A DNA stretch of 25,196 nt. Origin: an uncultured Veillonella sp. GTDB lineage: Bacteria; Bacillota; Negativicutes; Veillonellales; Veillonellaceae. Within the stretch, counting starts at the first letter, position 1. The number at the start of each line of letters is the position of its first letter. The stretch lies in contig URQX01000012.1 of the NCBI GenBank assembly GCA_900550175.1, positions 1 through 25,196 of the forward strand, in the 5' to 3' direction. A program made the position numbers and the translations under genes. The notes beneath the pieces are model-generated. The model saw nothing but the letters and a program-made list of their open reading frames with translations. It had not been told where the DNA came from and did not search any database. This document shows positions 1-6,696 of this stretch, piece by piece.

Positions 1-159
1 TATCTTCATAAAATAAAAGGTGCTTTCCTTTGGTTAGGTACTGGATTTGAAGGTAATCCGGCCTTGCATAATGAGGCTTTCACCATTGATGAAAGCATTC
101 TGGAACCTGGTATAACAATGATGGCTGCTATTGCCGCCGAATTTTTACAAGAAAAGTAA
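1..159 (+). CDS. M20-family amidohydrolase, C-terminal fragment (gene starts outside window)
   Basis: The reading frame is open from base 1 and ends at TAA 157-159, giving the last 52 residues of a protein. The pattern GAFLWLGTG, then NPALHNEAF, then a run of small hydrophobic residues and EFL near the end, is the usual C-terminus of M20 amidohydrolases (hippurate hydrolase / N-acyl-amino-acid deacylase type), in which the His of the NPxLH motif contributes to the metal site. It is a paralogue of the complete M20 gene at 4837-6015. It ends 31 bases before argF and is probably co-transcribed with it. Possible roles are deacylation of N-acetylated arginine intermediates or of dietary N-acyl amino acids; the fragment cannot decide between them. 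Confidence 0.7.
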   Translation, partial: YLHKIKGAFLWLGTGFEGNPALHNEAFTIDESILEPGITMMAAIAAEFLQEK

Positions 160-190
160 TTAAATAAGTAGTTTGAAATAAGAGGTTATC

Positions 191-1201
191 ATGAAAAGTT
201 TACAACATACATCATTTAAAACAATGCTTCAATACACACCAGAAGAAATTAAATACTTCTTGGACTTGGCTGCAAAATTAAAAGCTGATAAAAAAGCAGG
301 CAAAGAAATCAAAACATTAGCAGGCAAAAACTTTGCGTTGATTTTTGAGAAAGACTCCACACGGACACGTTGTGCCTTTGAAGTCGGTGCTGCGGACCAA
401 GGTGCTCATACAACATATCTTGGCCCTACAGGTTCCCAAATGAATAAAAAAGAATCCTTAAAAGATACAGCTCGTGTTCTAGGATCTATGTATGATGCTA
501 TCGAGTTTAGAGGTTTTGATCAAGCCGATGTAGATACATTAGCTGATTATTCTGGCGTACCTGTTTGGAATGGCCTTACCGATATGGATCATCCTACACA
601 AACATTAGCGAATTTTTTGACGCTTCAAGAAAATATTGATAAACCATTGAATGAAATCTCCTATGCTTATGTGGGTCATGGTCAATCTAATATGTGTAAT
701 GCCTTAATGAGCGGCGCCGCTAAAATGGGTATGGACTTTAGACTTATCGGTCCTAAACAATACTGGCCAGCCGGTCCATTCTATGAAGAATGCTTGAAAG
801 TTGCGAAAGAAACAGGTGCTACCATCACATGTACAGACGATGTAGCAGAAGGTGTTAAAGGCTTAGATGTAATCTATACAGGTGTATGGGTAACTATGGG
901 TGATACATACGATATGTGGGAAGAACGTATCAATACGTTTAAACCATTCCAAGTTAACGCTGAAATGATGGCATTAACTGGTAATCCAAATACAAAATTC
1001 TGTCACTGCTTGCCAGCATTCCACAATACGGAAACTCAAGTAGGTAAAGATATCTTTGAACGGTTCGGCATGAATGGTATTGAGGTAACGGAAGAGGTAT
1101 TTGAAGGTCCAAACTCCTTAGCATTTCAAGAAGCAGAAAATCGTCTCCATACTATCAAAGCTGTTATGGTTGCTACATTTAGTGACTATCCTTTGAAATA
1201 A
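191..1201 (+). CDS. argF: Ornithine carbamoyltransferase-like protein (ArgF/ArcB family) with altered substrate pocket
   Basis: 336 residues, the normal OTC length, and collinear with E. coli ArgF/ArgI. The carbamoyl-phosphate motifs are intact: STRTR at 56-60 and HPTQ at 134-137. HCLPAFH at 272-278 supplies the catalytic Cys. The canonical reaction is ornithine plus carbamoyl phosphate to citrulline in the cytoplasm. The ornithine loop is unusual: the family motif DVWVSMG reads GVWVTMG (231-237), so the equivalents of E. coli Asp231 and Ser235, which hold the ornithine alpha-amino group, are Gly and Thr; the preceding GDARNNM-type loop reads GHGQSNM (162-168). Asn167 is kept. AAGAGG precedes the ATG. 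The neighbours argC, argB and argD place it in arginine synthesis rather than an arginine deiminase pathway. Family membership is sure; ornithine specificity is not. Confidence 0.93.
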   Translation: MKSLQHTSFKTMLQYTPEEIKYFLDLAAKLKADKKAGKEIKTLAGKNFALIFEKDSTRTRCAFEVGAADQGAHTTYLGPTGSQMNKKESLKDTARVLGSMYDAIEFRGFDQADVDTLADYSGVPVWNGLTDMDHPTQTLANFLTLQENIDKPLNEISYAYVGHGQSNMCNALMSGAAKMGMDFRLIGPKQYWPAGPFYEECLKVAKETGATITCTDDVAEGVKGLDVIYTGVWVTMGDTYDMWEERINTFKPFQVNAEMMALTGNPNTKFCHCLPAFHNTETQVGKDIFERFGMNGIEVTEEVFEGPNSLAFQEAENRLHTIKAVMVATFSDYPLK

Positions 1202-1241
1202 TTTCATCTCCCTAGAAGGTGATGAATCGTATAGTTTGTTT

Positions 1242-1288
1242 CCTATTTATAATCGCTGAAAGTAATAACTGAGAACTGTATAAATAGG
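1242..1288 (+). repeat. 10-bp inverted repeat in the argF-argC gap
   Basis: The arms 1242-1251 (CCTATTTATA) and 1279-1288 (TATAAATAGG) are perfect complements separated by 27 bases. A smaller GGTG/CACC hairpin (1287-1299) and a repeated ATAGGTG follow just before argC. There is no T-tract, so this is not a standard terminator. It could be an operator or an RNA element; function unknown. Confidence 0.45.
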
Positions 1289-1323
1289 TGTGAGTCACCA
1301 ATAGGTGAGAAATGAGGTTTATT

Positions 1324-2274
1324 ATGGCACCTTATAAAGTATTTATTGTCGGTCATGAAGGCACAACAGGTTTAAGAATTCATGAACGGTTATCCGATAG
1401 AAAAGATATAGAGCTATTAGCTACAGCTGATGAGGATCGTAAAAATGTAGAGGCTATTAAAGAGGTAGCTAAAGAGGCAGATATTGTATTTCTCTGCTTG
1501 CCTGATGCTGCATCTAAAGAAATCATGGCCGCTATCGGTGAATTACCATGTAAGGTAATTGATACATCAACTGCCTTTAGAACGGCTGCTGATTGGTCCT
1601 ATGGTTTCCCAGAGCTCGGTGCGGATTATAAAACAGCCATCGCTACTGAAAAACATATTGCTAACCCTGGTTGTCATGCGAGTGGAATGATTGCTTGTAT
1701 TGCACCTCTTGTAAAAGCTAGTCTTGTGCCAACAGATTATCCTTTCACTATCACATCCTTAACAGGCTATAGCGGTGGTGGTAAAAAGATGATTGGCCAA
1801 TATGAAAGTGAACCAAAGGATTATTTCCTCTATGCACCGCGTCAATATGGTCTTAGTCAACAACATAAGCACTTGCCTGAGGTGCAGCATATATGTGGAC
1901 TTAGTGAAGCACCTATTTTTATTCCTATCGTTGACGATTATTATTCTGGCATGGAAGTAACGGTAGGCATTCACAGTCGTTTATGTCAAAAGCCAATAAG
2001 CATTGATAAAGTGCAACAGGCATTGGAAAACTTTTATAAAGATAGTCCGATCATTACTGTCGTACCATTTACTGAGGGTAGTAATACAGGCATGTTAAAT
2101 GCAAATCAATTGAGCAACACAGATAGCATGAAAATCTATGTGACTGGCAACGATGAACGCATTATGGTTCATGCTATTTTCGATAATTTAGGCAAAGGTG
2201 CCTCTGGTGCTGCTGTTCAATGTATGAACATTGCTTTAGGTTTGCCTGAGGATACAGGCCTAGCACTAGGTTAG
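1324..2274 (+). CDS. argC: N-acetyl-gamma-glutamyl-phosphate reductase (type 2 ArgC)
   Basis: Reduces N-acetylglutamyl-5-phosphate to the semialdehyde with NADPH, the third step of arginine synthesis. The N-terminus VFIVGHEGTTGLRI is the dinucleotide-binding start typical of the short (type 2, about 310 residue) ArgC class. NPGCHASG holds the catalytic Cys (residue 117 from this start). The ATG at 1324 is preferred because MAPYKVFIVG matches the family start and GAGG (1314-1317) lies six bases upstream; an in-frame ATG at 1312, adding four residues, is possible because AGGTGA precedes it too. It is followed ten bases later by argB. No odd features in the coding region. Confidence 0.93.
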   Translation: MAPYKVFIVGHEGTTGLRIHERLSDRKDIELLATADEDRKNVEAIKEVAKEADIVFLCLPDAASKEIMAAIGELPCKVIDTSTAFRTAADWSYGFPELGADYKTAIATEKHIANPGCHASGMIACIAPLVKASLVPTDYPFTITSLTGYSGGGKKMIGQYESEPKDYFLYAPRQYGLSQQHKHLPEVQHICGLSEAPIFIPIVDDYYSGMEVTVGIHSRLCQKPISIDKVQQALENFYKDSPIITVVPFTEGSNTGMLNANQLSNTDSMKIYVTGNDERIMVHAIFDNLGKGASGAAVQCMNIALGLPEDTGLALG

Positions 2275-2284
2275 AGAGGGAACT

Positions 2285-3142
2285 ATGAAGGACGTAACAA
2301 ATGCAATGCGGGCGCATATCTTAACTGCGGCCGTTCCATATATTAAACAATATACAGATCAATACGTTGTCGTTAAATATGGCGGCAATGCTATGATTGA
2401 TGAAGAATTAAAGAAATCCGTTATGAAGGATTTAATGCTGCTTCAATTGGTAGGGGTAAAAGTTGTACTCGTTCATGGCGGCGGACCAGCTATTAATAGC
2501 ACACTAGATGCCATGAAGATTGAATCGCATTTTGCAAATGGCTTGCGTGTCACTGATGAAGCGACAATGGATGTAGTACAAATGGTATTAGCCGGCAAGG
2601 TTAATAAAGGCCTTGTAGCAGATTTAACAGACCTTGGTGGTAAGGCTGTTGGTCTCTGTGGTGTGGATGGTAATATGATTCAAGTTCATAAACAAAATGA
2701 TGAGCTTGGTTATGTAGGTTCTATCGATACGATTGATACAAGTATTATCGATGATGTTATCAGTAGAGGTTATATTCCTGTCATTTCTTCCATTGGTATG
2801 GGGGCTGATGGTAAGACATATAATATCAATGCTGATACAGTAGCCGCAAAAATTGCCGGTGCCCTTAAGGCAGAAACAATGGTGGCCATGACTAACATTG
2901 ATGGTGTATTACGAGATGTGCATGATCCTAGTTCTCTAATCTCTAAAATCACTATGGCAGAGGCGGATCAATTAAAAGCAGAGGGGATTATCGCTGGCGG
3001 TATGATCCCAAAAGTGGATTGCTGCTTAGAGGCCATCAAATCAGGAGCTCAAAAGGTGTTTATCATCAATGGCGAGATTCCACATGCCATTCTTATCGAG
3101 CTATTAACTGATGAAGGTCTTGGCACCATGTTTGTAAAGTAA
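2285..3142 (+). CDS. argB: Acetylglutamate kinase
   Basis: Phosphorylates N-acetylglutamate with ATP, the committed step before ArgC. 285 residues of the amino-acid kinase fold. Visible motifs are VVKYGGNAM (phosphate-binding Lys and glycines, about residues 28-36), VHGGGPAIN (about 63-71) and GGMIPKVDCC near the C-terminus. The N-terminal helix ahead of the kinase core and the C-terminal IPHAILIELLTDEGLGT segment resemble the hexameric, arginine-inhibited NAGK class, so feedback control by arginine is likely (inference). AGAGGGA sits just upstream of the ATG and the gap to argC is ten bases, supporting one operon. Confidence 0.95.
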   Translation: MKDVTNAMRAHILTAAVPYIKQYTDQYVVVKYGGNAMIDEELKKSVMKDLMLLQLVGVKVVLVHGGGPAINSTLDAMKIESHFANGLRVTDEATMDVVQMVLAGKVNKGLVADLTDLGGKAVGLCGVDGNMIQVHKQNDELGYVGSIDTIDTSIIDDVISRGYIPVISSIGMGADGKTYNINADTVAAKIAGALKAETMVAMTNIDGVLRDVHDPSSLISKITMAEADQLKAEGIIAGGMIPKVDCCLEAIKSGAQKVFIINGEIPHAILIELLTDEGLGTMFVK

Positions 3143-3153
3143 TATAGTAGGTA

Positions 3154-3184
3154 TAACGATGGTAAGTATTTATTACTATCGTTA
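3154..3184 (+). repeat. 12-bp hairpin between argB and argD
   Basis: Arms 3154-3165 (TAACGATGGTAA) and 3173-3184 (TTACTATCGTTA) pair over 12 positions with one G-T wobble and a 7-base loop. Only a short CCTTT follows, so it would be at most a leaky terminator. It lies in the otherwise empty 90-base gap before argD and may tune read-through or mRNA stability. Confidence 0.45.
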
Positions 3185-3232
3185 CCTTTCACATAGATAG
3201 ACGACGGCGCGACCGTACGTTTGGAGGATGTA

Positions 3233-4420
3233 ATGAGTAATAGAATCGATTTTGAACAACAAGATAAAGAATATATAGCCAATACGTATGGCCGGTTTAA
3301 TGTATGTTTTGAAAAGGGTAAAGGTTCTCTTTTATGGGATGTAAATGGTAAAGAATACATCGATCTTGGATCTGGTATCGGCGTAACAGCTTTTGGTGTC
3401 GATGACGATGAATGGACAGAGGCCGTGACAAAACAATCTCATGCGTTGAACCACATTTCAAATTTATACTATTCTTTGCCGCAAATTGAATTGGCAAAAC
3501 AATTATGTGCTAAAACAGGTATGAAGAAGGTATTTTTCTCTAACTCTGGTGCAGAGTCCAATGAATGTGCTATCAAAGCAGCTCGTAAATATAGCCATGA
3601 CAAATACGGTGAAGATCGTCATGTCATTGTCACCTTAGTTAATAGCTTCCATGGTCGTACTATTACTACCTTGTCTGCTACAGGCCAAGATGTATTCCAT
3701 CAACATTTCTTCCCATTTACAGAAGGTTTTATTCATACACCTGCTAATGATATTGATGCGGCCTTAAAAGTTCTTGATAATCCTGCAGTTTGTGCCATCA
3801 TGATGGAACCTATTCAAGGTGAAGGTGGTGTTATGCCACTAGATAAAGAGTTCGTACAAGCTGTTACAAAATATGCTCATGAACACGATCAACTCGTGTT
3901 AATCGATGAAGTACAAACTGGTAATGGCCGTACTGGTAGTCTATATGCATACCAACAATTTGGCATTGAGCCAGATGTAGTATCTACTGCAAAAGGTTTA
4001 GCAGGTGGCCTTCCTATGGGGGCTACATTATTCAATGAAAAGATGCAATATGTGTTAAATGCTGGTGCACATGCTACAACCTTTGGTGGCAATCCAATCT
4101 GTGCGGCAGCAGGCAATACTATCATTAATCGTTTAACACCAGAATTCTTAGATTCTGTAAAAGCAAAAGGAGACTATGTAAAAACTACCTTAGCAGGCAA
4201 ACCTGGTATTCTAGGTGTGAGCGGCATGGGCCTTATGCTTGGTATTGAAACTACAGTAGATCCAAAAGCAGTCATTGCAAAATGTCTTGAAAAGGGCGTT
4301 GTATGCCTGTCTGCGAAAAATAAAGTACGTCTTTTACCGGCTCTTAATATTCCTCAAGACCAATTGGAAAAAGCGATTACCATTGTAGCTGAAGCTATTG
4401 CAGAGTTAGCCGCAAAATAA
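3233..4420 (+). CDS. argD: Acetylornithine aminotransferase (class III, PLP)
   Basis: Transfers the amino group from glutamate to N-acetylglutamate semialdehyde, giving N-acetylornithine. 395 residues. Visible motifs are SNSGAESNECAIKAAR (phosphate-binding region), SFHGRT, MMEPIQGEGGV, LIDEVQTGNGRTG and the Schiff-base lysine in STAKGLAGG (Lys254; E. coli ArgD uses Lys255). The start at ATG 3233 is chosen because GGAGG (3223-3227) stands five bases before it; a longer frame beginning at TTG 3221 would run through this ribosome site. It is preceded by a hairpin gap after argB but is still probably in the same transcript. Confidence 0.94.
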   Translation: MSNRIDFEQQDKEYIANTYGRFNVCFEKGKGSLLWDVNGKEYIDLGSGIGVTAFGVDDDEWTEAVTKQSHALNHISNLYYSLPQIELAKQLCAKTGMKKVFFSNSGAESNECAIKAARKYSHDKYGEDRHVIVTLVNSFHGRTITTLSATGQDVFHQHFFPFTEGFIHTPANDIDAALKVLDNPAVCAIMMEPIQGEGGVMPLDKEFVQAVTKYAHEHDQLVLIDEVQTGNGRTGSLYAYQQFGIEPDVVSTAKGLAGGLPMGATLFNEKMQYVLNAGAHATTFGGNPICAAAGNTIINRLTPEFLDSVKAKGDYVKTTLAGKPGILGVSGMGLMLGIETTVDPKAVIAKCLEKGVVCLSAKNKVRLLPALNIPQDQLEKAITIVAEAIAELAAK

Positions 4421-4558
4421 TATTTCGGATAACTTTCATAAAGATTATTTATAATAGTTGCGTCACCGTATAACCATTTAAATAAATCGATGAATATATA
4501 GACTTTAGTTCTCATTCGTGTTACCCTAGAAGAAACAGTCTATATTGGAGGAGTAAAT

Positions 4559-4741
4559 ATGAATACAGAATCCTTACGTAACGAAGTGTTGGTTCCTGCT
4601 GTAGCAAAAACATTAGATATTGCTACAAAAGCAAAACCTACAAAAGAAGAACTTTTCACAACAGCAAAAATTACGGCTGCTGTGGCAGTTGCAACAGCTG
4701 TTGTATCCTTGGCGGTACAAGCAGTATTGCGCAACCGATAA
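4559..4741 (+). CDS. Small hypothetical protein with one hydrophobic helix
   Basis: A 60-residue protein not recognised as any named family. It has a strong GGAGGAG site eight bases ahead of its ATG, a charged first half rich in Lys, Thr and Glu, and an Ala/Val-rich segment (about residues 39-57) long enough for one transmembrane or membrane-associated helix, ending in RNR. It sits between argD and a rho-independent terminator, so it is either the last gene of the arginine operon or has its own promoter; a perfect TATAAT is present at 4450-4455 but without a good -35 box. The opposite strand is also open here, but lacks a ribosome site. Likely real; function unknown. Confidence 0.6.
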   Translation: MNTESLRNEVLVPAVAKTLDIATKAKPTKEELFTTAKITAAVAVATAVVSLAVQAVLRNR

Positions 4742-4749
4742 GAAATAGA

Positions 4750-4785
4750 GAAAACGACATGGCGATGCCTGTCGTTTTCTTTTAC
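4750..4785 (+). terminator. Rho-independent terminator after the small ORF
   Basis: A perfect 10-bp stem (GAAAACGACA at 4750-4759 with TGTCGTTTTC at 4770-4779; an inner GGC/GCC can extend it) is followed by a T-rich tail. It closes the transcript of the arginine genes and the small ORF before the next M20 gene. Confidence 0.8.
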
Positions 4786-4836
4786 TTTTACCCTGTTATT
4801 CCCCTTGATTAAGGGATTTTATAAGGAGGCGATGCC

Positions 4837-6015
4837 GTGCATAGTCGCGATTTAATCGAACAATATAAAGGCTACGTTCAAGATTGGCGTAGATATTTCC
4901 ATAAACATCCAGAGCTAAGTAATGAAGAGTTTGAAACGACAAAGACTCTCGCTAAAGAATTAGAATCTATGGGCGTAGAGGTTCATGTAGATACAGAGCG
5001 TGGCATCGGCTTAGTTGGTATTATTCATGGTGATAAACCTGGTAAGGCTATTGCATTGCGTGCTGATATTGATGCTTTACCTGTTCATGAACATAATACA
5101 GTAGACTATAAATCAGAAACTGAAGGCAAAATGCACGCTTGTGGTCATGATGGTCATATGGCTATCTTGCTAGGCGCTGCCAAAATGTTAATGTCTATGA
5201 AAAATCGCATCGAAGGCGACGTATATTTAGCCTTTCAACCTGCTGAGGAGACAGGAGCGGGTGCACCAGATTTCATCAAATTTGGTGATTGGTATGATAA
5301 GATAGATGCTATCTTTGGCGGCCATGTATGGATTGACTTACCAGCAGGCCTTATATCTGTAGAAGAAGGTCCTCGTATGGCTGCAAGTAGTCAGATTACT
5401 ATTAATGTAAAAGGCAAACAAGGCCATGGTGCACAGCCACATCAGGCGATTGATGCTATTGTAGTAGCTAGTGCTATCGTCATGAACTTACAAACCGTAG
5501 TGTCGCGTAATGTGAGTGCCTTAGATTCTCTTGTACTCACTATTGGTAATATTCACTCTGGATCTGAATGGAATGTTATCCCTGGTGAGGCTAAAATGGG
5601 GGGAACCATACGCTTCTTTGATCCTGACCAAGAAGAGTATTATGTAGAATCTATACGTCGCGTAGTAGAACATACGGCTGAAGCTTATGGAGCGACTGCT
5701 ACATTAGAATATGTAAAAAAAGTACCGCCTACTATTAATGATCCTGAAGCTAGCGAATTGGCGGAACGTGTCGTTATTGACACATTAGGTAAAGACAAGC
5801 TTTCTAAAATGCGTAAAGTAATGCCAGGGGAAGATTTTGCATGGTATTTACAAGATAAACCAGGGTGCTTTGCCTTTATTGGTATTCAAAATCCTGAATT
5901 AGAGGCTACCTACGATCATCATAATAATAGATTTAATATGGATGATACCGTACTATCTGCTGCATCAGCGGTATATGCTGAATATGCTATTGCATGGTTG
6001 AAGGAGAATAAATAG
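4837..6015 (+). CDS. M20 amidohydrolase (hippurate hydrolase / N-acyl-amino-acid deacylase type)
   Basis: 392 residues with the full M20D layout: RRYFHKHPELSNEE near the N-terminus, LRADIDALPV, the metal-binding HACGHDGHMA, FQPAEETGAGA, a dimerisation domain with GKQGHGAQPH, and C-terminal MPGEDFAWYL. The binuclear metal-site residues (Cys and His of HACGH, the Glu pair of PAEE, later His) are all present. It hydrolyses an N-acyl amino acid amide bond in the cytoplasm. The GTG start at 4837 is taken because AAGGAGG (4823-4829) precedes it and no in-frame ATG fits. It lies after a terminator, so it has its own promoter or depends on read-through. Its position next to argCBD suggests, without proving, a role as N-acetylornithine or N-acetylcitrulline deacetylase. 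Confidence 0.88.
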   Translation: MHSRDLIEQYKGYVQDWRRYFHKHPELSNEEFETTKTLAKELESMGVEVHVDTERGIGLVGIIHGDKPGKAIALRADIDALPVHEHNTVDYKSETEGKMHACGHDGHMAILLGAAKMLMSMKNRIEGDVYLAFQPAEETGAGAPDFIKFGDWYDKIDAIFGGHVWIDLPAGLISVEEGPRMAASSQITINVKGKQGHGAQPHQAIDAIVVASAIVMNLQTVVSRNVSALDSLVLTIGNIHSGSEWNVIPGEAKMGGTIRFFDPDQEEYYVESIRRVVEHTAEAYGATATLEYVKKVPPTINDPEASELAERVVIDTLGKDKLSKMRKVMPGEDFAWYLQDKPGCFAFIGIQNPELEATYDHHNNRFNMDDTVLSAASAVYAEYAIAWLKENK

Positions 6016-6030
6016 AATTATAGTGAAAAA

Positions 6031-6076
6031 GAAAATAGGCTCTATCTTAATTAGTTCTAAGATAGAGCCTATTTTC
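6031..6076. terminator. Bidirectional rho-independent terminator between convergent units
   Basis: A perfect 19-bp stem (6031-6049 with 6058-6076) and an 8-base loop, with A-rich and T-rich outer flanks on both sides, so it can stop transcription from either strand. It sits between the + strand M20 gene and the - strand DUF4125 gene. The stem core CTCTATCTT also occurs in the terminator at 24822-24868. Confidence 0.85.
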
Positions 6077-6113
6077 CTTATATTTATGAGAGGAGATTGG
6101 GGTGGCAAATATT

Positions 6114-6686
6114 TTATTTTACTTGAGCGTGTAAGGCACTTAAATATCCTTTTACAGGATTGATGGCATTTTTAGAGCATTGTAAAAAATGAGCTAAGAT
6201 ATTTTCTAAAGTTGACTCTGAATAAGATTGTAGTTCTCCTGTCATATAGGTTTCTACAGAGGTATGAGTTTGACTATTATTTACTGCTTCAATTGGTCTG
6301 TGGGTTGTATCGAAACCAGGCATTTCTTTTTGTATTTCTAATTCCCATTTCATATATATTGTCATAATCGCAGTGACCAATGACTGTTTGACTGTTGAAA
6401 TAGGTGGTAGTTTATCCTGTATTGTTAAGAACTCATCTGGATGAGTGTAGGCCATCATATATCCATACTTGTATGTGATAAGGTTTTGACCTTTCATACG
6501 CGCTACTTCTAAGTCATGTAAGTATGATTGCAAGACAGGTGTGGAGTACATAGACCAATAAGCGTGACGGGATACGATAAAATTAGCCATTTGATCTTGG
6601 CAGAATGACCGCTGTCCTACATTTTGCGTTTTATTAAAAAGAGGCCATTCTTGTTGGATTATAGATATGATTAAATCATCTTTCAT
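6114..6686 (-). CDS. DUF4125 family protein
   Basis: 190 residues matching the DUF4125 pattern as I know it: an N-terminal EW-F segment, then CQDQMANFIVSR, a SYLHDLEVA stretch, GQNLITYKYGYMMAYT, a proline-led segment with TVKQSLV, a late R-P segment, THTSVETYMTGEL and SYSESTL. No transmembrane segment or signal peptide is seen, so it is probably cytosolic or cargo-associated. No catalytic function is known to me. It is the last gene of the leftward unit, with its AGGAGA ribosome site overlapping the stop codon of the TPR-DUF4037 gene, so translation of the two is likely coupled. DUF4125 genes are, to my knowledge, often found beside DUF4037 genes, which suggests that the two act together. Confidence 0.75.
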   Translation of the reverse strand: MKDDLIISIIQQEWPLFNKTQNVGQRSFCQDQMANFIVSRHAYWSMYSTPVLQSYLHDLEVARMKGQNLITYKYGYMMAYTHPDEFLTIQDKLPPISTVKQSLVTAIMTIYMKWELEIQKEMPGFDTTHRPIEAVNNSQTHTSVETYMTGELQSYSESTLENILAHFLQCSKNAINPVKGYLSALHAQVK

Positions 6687-6696
6687 AATATATCTC

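Noticed and set aside
3221..3232. TTG start giving a longer ArgD
   Set aside because: GGAGG at 3223-3227 would be coding; it is correctly spaced for the ATG at 3233.
4540..4734. Antisense open frame opposite the small membrane-type protein
   Set aside because: It has no ribosome site and runs into the leader of the + strand gene, whose ribosome site is strong.
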